Below are positions 40,735-44,443 of a DNA stretch of 44,443 nt, piece after piece. Source of the stretch: Micromonospora sicca (GTDB lineage Bacteria; Actinomycetota; Actinomycetes; Mycobacteriales; Micromonosporaceae); assembly GCF_003172935.1 (NCBI RefSeq), contig NZ_QGKS01000485.1, forward strand, positions 1 to 44,443, read 5' to 3'. The translations under genes were made by a program, and so were the position numbers. Below the pieces are notes generated by a model, which was not told the DNA's origin, made no database searches, and saw only the letters and a list, made by a program, of their open reading frames with translations. The first letter of the stretch is position 1. Each line of letters opens with the position of its first letter.

Positions 40735-41193
40735 TCAGGCCATCGCCAGTTCGGCGTCGGCTCGCTGCTTGAGCAGGGTGAGGACGCGTCCGGCGACCTC
40801 CATCTCGGCGGCGGGGATGTCCGCGTACAGCCGGGCGGTGATGCCGGCGACCGCGTCGGCGATCCGGCCCTGCCGGGCCCGGCCGACGTCGGTGAGCGCG
40901 AGACCGGACCCGCCGGCGGGCAGCGCCCGGAGCAGCCCGGCGTCGGTCAGCTCGGCGAGTGTCGTCCGCACCGCCGACTCGTCGACCTTCAGGGCGCCGG
41001 TCATCCGCTGGACGAGGGCCCCGCGCTCGACGGCCCCGCGCTCGACGGCCCCGCCCTCGGCGGCGACGGCGTTGAGCGCGACGGACTGGGCGAAGGTGAT
41101 CCCCATGGTGGCCAGCTCGCGTTCGAGCACCGCCCGGGTGGCGTAGTGGGCCTGGCCGATGACCTGGCCGGTGAGGACGGGCGTGCGGGACAT
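40735..41193 (-). CDS. MarR-like winged-helix regulator with an internal repeat
   Basis: The 152-residue protein has a MarR-like layout: LTGQVIGQAHYATRAVLERELATMGITFAQSVALNAVAA, a winged helix with VDESAVRTTLAELTDAGLLRALPAGGSGLALTDVGRA, and a C-terminal dimer helix. The usual D-x-R-R-R wing is absent. Between the first helices and the recognition helix an ERG-A-VERGA repeat is encoded by a 15-bp tandem duplication (41017-41054). It is divergent from a second MarR gene, and the gap is packed with inverted repeats, so it probably represses itself and its neighbour. Confidence 0.82.
   Translation of the reverse strand: MSRTPVLTGQVIGQAHYATRAVLERELATMGITFAQSVALNAVAAEGGAVERGAVERGALVQRMTGALKVDESAVRTTLAELTDAGLLRALPAGGSGLALTDVGRARQGRIADAVAGITARLYADIPAAEMEVAGRVLTLLKQRADAELAMA
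41017..41054. repeat. 15-bp tandem repeat inside the MarR-like gene
   Basis: GGCCCCGCGCTCGAC occurs at 41017-41031 and again at 41032-41046, followed by a half copy. It keeps the reading frame and encodes a five-residue duplication (A-V-E-R-G) before the DNA-recognition helix. It may be a slippage-prone site. Confidence 0.85.
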
Positions 41194-41205
41194 GGCTGCT
41201 CCTTT

Positions 41206-41275
41206 GTTGGTAGCTCCAACGTTGGTTCGGCCAACATATCAGGAATCGTGGGTAGAGCCAACGGTTGCTGATATG
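41206..41275. promoter_or_regulatory. Tandem operators between divergent MarR genes
   Basis: GTTGG-N5-CCAAC occurs twice back to back (41206-41220 and 41221-41235). A further CCAAC lies at 41258-41262, and CATATCAG (41235-41242) has its perfect reverse complement CTGATATG at 41268-41275. The whole block lies between the start codons of the two divergent MarR-family genes and is probably where one or both proteins bind. Confidence 0.75.
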
Positions 41276-41284
41276 GTCCCCACC

Positions 41285-41740
41285 ATGGAGCCCACCACCG
41301 GCCCGGCGGCCCCCGCCCGGCTGCGGACGACCCCGAGCTGGCTGCTCACCCAGACCGCCGCCCACGCCGCCCGCCTGGTCGCCGGCGCGCTCGACGCGCT
41401 CGACGCGCGCGGCTACCACTACCGGCTGCTCGCCGCCCTCGACGAGCTCGGCCCGGCCAGCCAGGCCGAGCTGGGACGGCGCTGCGGCATCGACCGCAGC
41501 GACGTGGTCGCCGTGCTCAACGAACTCGCCGCGAAGGACCTGGTCCGCCGCGCACCCGACCCCGCCGACCGGCGGCGCAACGTGGTCACCCTCACCACCG
41601 CCGGCCGCCGCGAGCTACGCCGGATGGCCGACACCCTCGACCGGGTCCAGGACACCCTGCTCGCCCCCCTGTCGCCGACCGACCGCGGCGAGCTGACCCG
41701 GCTGCTCACCACCCTGCTCGACCACCACAGCGGCCGGTAA
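41285..41740 (+). CDS. MarR-family transcriptional regulator
   Basis: The 151-residue protein has a complete MarR fold: SWLLTQTAAHAARLVAGALDALDARGYHYRLLAALDELGPASQAELGRRCGIDRSDVVAVLNELAAKDLVRRAPDPADRRRNVVTLTTAGRRELRRM, with the diagnostic D-R-R-R-N wing. ATG 41285 is preferred over ATG 41273, which lies in the operator. It is divergent from the other MarR-like gene and about 40 bases upstream of the Eis-like acetyltransferase on the same strand, which it may also control. Confidence 0.93.
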   Translation: MEPTTGPAAPARLRTTPSWLLTQTAAHAARLVAGALDALDARGYHYRLLAALDELGPASQAELGRRCGIDRSDVVAVLNELAAKDLVRRAPDPADRRRNVVTLTTAGRRELRRMADTLDRVQDTLLAPLSPTDRGELTRLLTTLLDHHSGR

Positions 41741-41781
41741 ATCACGGGCCCCGCAAGGAATCCCCTCGCTAGGGTGTGCCG

Positions 41782-42963
41782 GTGCCCGTCACCGTCCGCG
41801 AACTCACCCCCGACGAGCTGACCGACGCCTGGCAGCTCGGCCGGCTCGCGTTCGGCTCCGACCCGCAACCCGCCCCGCACGCCACCGCACCGGTGCCCGG
41901 CCTGACCCGCTACGGCGCCTTCGACTCCGCCGGTCGCCTGGTCGGCAAGGCCGTGGACCTGCACCACGAGCAGTGGTGGGACGGTTGCCGGGTCAGCGCC
42001 GCCGACGTCGGCGGGGTCGCCGTCGCCCCGGAGGCGCGCGGCCGGGGCGTCGCCCGCGCACTGCTCGGCGGCCTGTTGCGCGGCGCCCACGAGCGCGGCG
42101 CGGCGGTCAGCGCACTGTTCCCCACGGTCACCGCCCCGTACCGGGCCTGCGGCTGGGACGTCGCCGGTGTGCTGCGCACCGTCACCCTGCCCACTGCGGC
42201 GCTGCCCCGGCACCAACCCGCGCCGCACCTGACGATGCGCGCCGGCGAACCGGCCGACCTGCCGGCCGTGACCGCCCTGTACGAGCGGGTGGCCCGGCAC
42301 CGCCGCGGCCTGCTCACCCGCGTCGGCGAGCTGTTCACCCGTCCCGCCGACCGTCTCCCGTGCGACGGCCTCACCCTCGTCGAGCACGACGGCAACCTAA
42401 TCGGCTACGCCGGCTGGAACCGGGGCCGCGGCTACGGCCCCGACGCCGCCCTCACCGTCGAGGACATCGTCGCCGGCACCGCCGACGCCGCCCGCGCACT
42501 GATCGGCTCCCTCGCCAGCTGGCACAGCGTCACCCCGACCCTGCGGATCTGCCCGCTGCCCGGCGACGCGGTCAGCGCCCACCTGCCCCTGGAAGCCGCC
42601 AGGGAACACGAACGGGACCTGTGGATGCACCGTCCCGTCGACGTGGCCCGCGCCGTCGCCGACCGTGGCTGGGCCACGCACCTGCGTGGCAGCGTCGAGT
42701 TCAGCCTCGACGACGACCTCGCCGAGTGGAACGCCGGCACCTGGCGCCTCGAGGTCGCCGACGGCGACGCCCGGCTCACCCGGGTCCCCACCGACGCCGA
42801 CCTGCGGCTCACCGTCCGCGGCTTCGCCCTGCTCTACTGCGGCGCCACCGATGCCCCGGCCGCCGCCGAGGCGGGCCTGCTCCACCTTCCCGCCGGCGCG
42901 GACCCCCGCCCGCTTAACCTGCTCGCCGCCGGGGGAGCAGCCCACCTGCACGACTACTTCTGA
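41782..42963 (+). CDS. Eis-like GNAT acetyltransferase (enhanced intracellular survival family)
   Basis: The 393-residue protein has the Eis family layout: an N-terminal GNAT domain with the acetyl-CoA loop VAVAPEARGRGVARALLGGLLRGAHERGAAVSALFPTVTAPYRACGWDVAG, a second degenerate GNAT domain (about 150-280), and an SCP2-like C-terminal domain (RGSVEFSLDDDLAEWNAGTWRLEV...), ending in the terminal carboxylate (HDYF) that forms the active site in Eis. Eis enzymes are multi-acetylating aminoglycoside or lysine acetyltransferases. GTG 41782 has AGGG seven bases upstream; GTG 41776 is in frame. Confidence 0.92.
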   Translation: MPVTVRELTPDELTDAWQLGRLAFGSDPQPAPHATAPVPGLTRYGAFDSAGRLVGKAVDLHHEQWWDGCRVSAADVGGVAVAPEARGRGVARALLGGLLRGAHERGAAVSALFPTVTAPYRACGWDVAGVLRTVTLPTAALPRHQPAPHLTMRAGEPADLPAVTALYERVARHRRGLLTRVGELFTRPADRLPCDGLTLVEHDGNLIGYAGWNRGRGYGPDAALTVEDIVAGTADAARALIGSLASWHSVTPTLRICPLPGDAVSAHLPLEAAREHERDLWMHRPVDVARAVADRGWATHLRGSVEFSLDDDLAEWNAGTWRLEVADGDARLTRVPTDADLRLTVRGFALLYCGATDAPAAAEAGLLHLPAGADPRPLNLLAAGGAAHLHDYF

Positions 42964-43016
42964 CCGGCGGCCACCAGCTCCACTCGACGGCGAGCACCGA
43001 CGGCTGACCCGCCGGG

Positions 43017-43054
43017 GTCCCGTGCGGCGGCCATGACAAGCCGCCGCACGGGAC
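43017..43054. terminator. Bidirectional terminator hairpin
   Basis: GTCCCGTGCGGCGGC (43017-43031) pairs perfectly with GCCGCCGCACGGGAC (43040-43054) over 15 bp with an eight-base loop. It separates the convergent Eis-like gene and the Ala/Glu-rich protein gene. Confidence 0.85.
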
Positions 43055-43059
43055 AACCG

Positions 43060-43743
43060 TCAGCGGGCCTCGCGCAGCTCCGCCAGCCGCGCCTCGATCT
43101 CCGCCAGCTCCGCGCGCAGCTTCTCCGCCTGCTGCTCCGCCTCCGCCCGCTCCGCAGCCATGATCTGTTCCACCGCCTCCTGCACCCCCGGCACGTCCAC
43201 CAGCGCCACCATCCGCAGCGCCTCCGCCGGCTTCACCACGTACGGCTTCGCGAGCGCCTTCGCGCCCTGCTGCGCCGCCACCGTCCACTCACCCTCGGCG
43301 TACGCCAACGTCACCGTCAGCCCGGCCGGGCCCTTCGGCTTCGCCGCCTTCACCGGCCGGCGCGCCGGCTTCGCCTCCACCTGCTGCTCCACCTTCGGCT
43401 CCTCCTGACGCGGCGCCGGCACCCGCGGCGTGTCCAACACGAACTCCGGCTCCGCCGGCGCGGCCGGCTCCTCGACCTCCGGCTTCGGCTCCGCCGCCAC
43501 CTTCCGCCCCGCACCCCGCGGCGCGACCGCCACGTCGGTGGGGGAGAAGGGCAACTCGTCGCGGCCGAACCGCACCACCACGAACTCCTCCGACACCGCC
43601 GGATCGGTCAGCTCCACCACCTGGCCGACCTGGCCCGCCATCTGACCCGCCGCCGCCGTGAACACCACCCTCGGCTTACGGCCCGCGGCCAACGCCTCCC
43701 GGATGCCTTGCACCTCGTCAGTGGACAAACCCTGGCCCGCCAT
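43060..43743 (-). CDS. Conserved actinobacterial protein with Pro/Lys-rich linker (DUF6319-like)
   Basis: The 227-residue protein has three parts: an N-terminal domain (AGQGLSTDEVQGIREALAAGRKPRVVFTAAAGQMAGQVGQVVEL, then FVVVRFGRDELPFSPTDVAVAP), a charged Pro/Ala/Glu/Lys linker (about 85-140) and a C-terminal domain (GLTVTLAYAEGEWTVAAQQGAKALAKPYVVKPAEALRMVALVDVP) with a final helix rich in Glu/Ala/Arg that should form a coiled coil. I believe it belongs to an uncharacterised actinobacterial family (DUF6319-like), but this is from memory. AGAGGG precedes ATG 43743. The AGQ-G-VVEL motif resembles a small beta barrel, perhaps nucleic-acid-binding. Confidence 0.8.
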   Translation of the reverse strand: MAGQGLSTDEVQGIREALAAGRKPRVVFTAAAGQMAGQVGQVVELTDPAVSEEFVVVRFGRDELPFSPTDVAVAPRGAGRKVAAEPKPEVEEPAAPAEPEFVLDTPRVPAPRQEEPKVEQQVEAKPARRPVKAAKPKGPAGLTVTLAYAEGEWTVAAQQGAKALAKPYVVKPAEALRMVALVDVPGVQEAVEQIMAAERAEAEQQAEKLRAELAEIEARLAELREAR

Positions 43744-43810
43744 CACAGCCCTCTTCCGTACATACGTTTGATTGCAGCCTTGATACCAGCCGGCTGCGAC
43801 ACCGCGAAGA

Positions 43811-44269
43811 TCAGGCCCCCAACGCCCGCAACGCCGCGTCCGCGTGCTCGTTCATGCTCAGCTCGCTGTGCACCACCGCCAGCACCCGCCGGTCCCGGCC
43901 GATCACGAACGTCATCCGCCGCGTGCTCAACGCCCCCAACGGCAGCCGCCGCCGCATCCCGAACGCCTCCGCCACCACGCCGTCGACGTCCGACAGCAGC
44001 GGATAGTCGAACCCGTGCCGCCGGGAGAACTCCGCCTGCTTCTCCACCGGATCCCGGCTGATTCCCACCCGCTGGGCGCCCACCGCCGCGAACTCCGCCG
44101 CCAGATCCCGGAAATGACAGCTCTCCGCCGTGCACCCCCGCGTCATCGCCGCCGGGTAGAAGAACAACACCGCCGGCCCCGCCGCCAGGAACTCCGACAA
44201 CCGCCGCACCGACCCCGTCTCGTCCGGCAGCGCGAAATCGTCCACCAGATCCCCGACACCCACACCCAC
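43811..44269 (-). CDS. Peroxiredoxin (Bcp/PrxQ type)
   Basis: The 152-residue protein is a thioredoxin-fold peroxiredoxin: VGDLVDDFALPDETGSVRRLSEFLAAGPAVLFFYPAAMTRGCTAESCHFRD, with the peroxidatic Cys46 and resolving Cys51 five residues later, as in Bcp/PrxQ. GISRDPVEKQAEFSRRHGFDYPLLSD and the MTFVIGRDRRV strand follow. It reduces H2O2 and organic peroxides using thioredoxin. GGAGG lies six bases before GTG 44269; the open frame continues to 44332 but has no better start. The Ala/Glu-rich protein gene follows on the same strand. Confidence 0.93.
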   Translation of the reverse strand: MGVGVGDLVDDFALPDETGSVRRLSEFLAAGPAVLFFYPAAMTRGCTAESCHFRDLAAEFAAVGAQRVGISRDPVEKQAEFSRRHGFDYPLLSDVDGVVAEAFGMRRRLPLGALSTRRMTFVIGRDRRVLAVVHSELSMNEHADAALRALGA

Positions 44270-44413
44270 CGCGCACCTCCGCTGATCGATCCGACGCGGG
44301 GAGCCTAGGCGATCATCCGTTGCTGATCCCATCGTCAGGTCTCAGCAATCCGTGCGTTTTCGCATGGAAGGTCCGTAACGGTGTCACCGCAATGTGAGGG
44401 TCGCGGTGTCCTG

Positions 44414-44443
44414 ATGACGGTCTCTCGCTTCCGCCTGCCGCTG
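44414..44443 (+). CDS. Possible start of a gene running out of the window
   Basis: ATG 44414 opens ten codons with typical codon use (MTVSRFRLPL) to the window end. There is only a distant GAGGG (about 14 bases upstream), so this may be chance. The 44270-44413 gap otherwise shows nothing recognisable. Confidence 0.2.
   Translation, partial: MTVSRFRLPL

Noticed and set aside
38359..41271. 970-codon plus-strand frame across cydAB
   Set aside because: Arg/Pro/His-rich shadow of cydA, cydB and the MarR gene; no domain sense.
38831..41419. 862-codon minus-strand frame
   Set aside because: Antisense shadow of cydAB, with Gly/Glu/Val-rich composition.

Overview
The window is about 44 kb of very GC-rich DNA (codon third positions almost all G or C) with many GTG starts, short gaps and ATGA/GTGA stop-start overlaps. 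Paired LacI regulators, a WYL regulator, a TIGR04222-type membrane protein, an HTH-DUF4180 pair and cydAB without cydCD fit a filamentous actinomycete. My best guess is Micromonosporaceae (Micromonospora-like); this is inference from gene style, not a database match. I see no rRNA, tRNA, CRISPR array, transposase or prophage block.

Layout. 1-5.6 kb: the start of a membrane-anchored Pro-rich protein (cut by the window edge), an HNH nuclease, a LacI regulator, and a divergent pair encoding a secreted LamG-like protein and a secreted glucose/sorbosone-type dehydrogenase with a C-terminal lectin-like domain. 5.7-15.1 kb: a seven-gene minus-strand operon (permease, NMT1/THI5-like binding lipoprotein, ATPase, Gfo/Idh/MocA dehydrogenase, DUF993 aldolase-like protein, TIM-barrel isomerase, glycerate kinase), divergent from a second, clearly paralogous LacI regulator and an enolase-superfamily enzyme. 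Both LacI divergons carry a tandem pair of AAGCGCTT-type operators 12-13 bp apart, so the two blocks probably form one regulon for oxidation, uptake and breakdown of an unidentified sugar or sugar acid, with three-carbon units entering glycolysis through glycerate kinase. This is the most interesting system here.

15-25 kb: a conserved protein of unknown function, acetyltransferases, a frameshifted TIGR04222 membrane protein, AraC + VOC, a UvrA-like double ABC ATPase flanked by gene remnants, a cupin, and a divergent MarR/MFS efflux pair. 25-32 kb: a small heat-shock gene with a textbook promoter and an HspR-type (HAIR) operator lying inside a decayed acetyltransferase, a WYL regulator, a tyrosine recombinase, TetR + broken VOC + LLM oxidoreductase, a divergent HxlR/NmrA pair and a VOC gene with a strong 5' hairpin. 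32-38 kb: a small membrane protein, thymidine kinase, a UMF1/Atg22-type transporter, a glycerophosphodiester phosphodiesterase, the HTH-DUF4180 pair (with a frameshift), an SDR and a PlsC acyltransferase. 38-44.4 kb: cydAB with an overlapping multi-half-site operator, two divergent MarR regulators around tandem GTTGG-N5-CCAAC sites, an Eis-like acetyltransferase, a conserved Ala/Glu-rich protein and a Bcp-type peroxiredoxin.

Three genes (near 18.09, 28.93 and 36.03 kb) are broken by apparent single-base indels, each in a G/C run. They may be true pseudogenes or assembly errors. Perfect GC-rich hairpins mark the ends of several transcripts, mostly between convergent genes.
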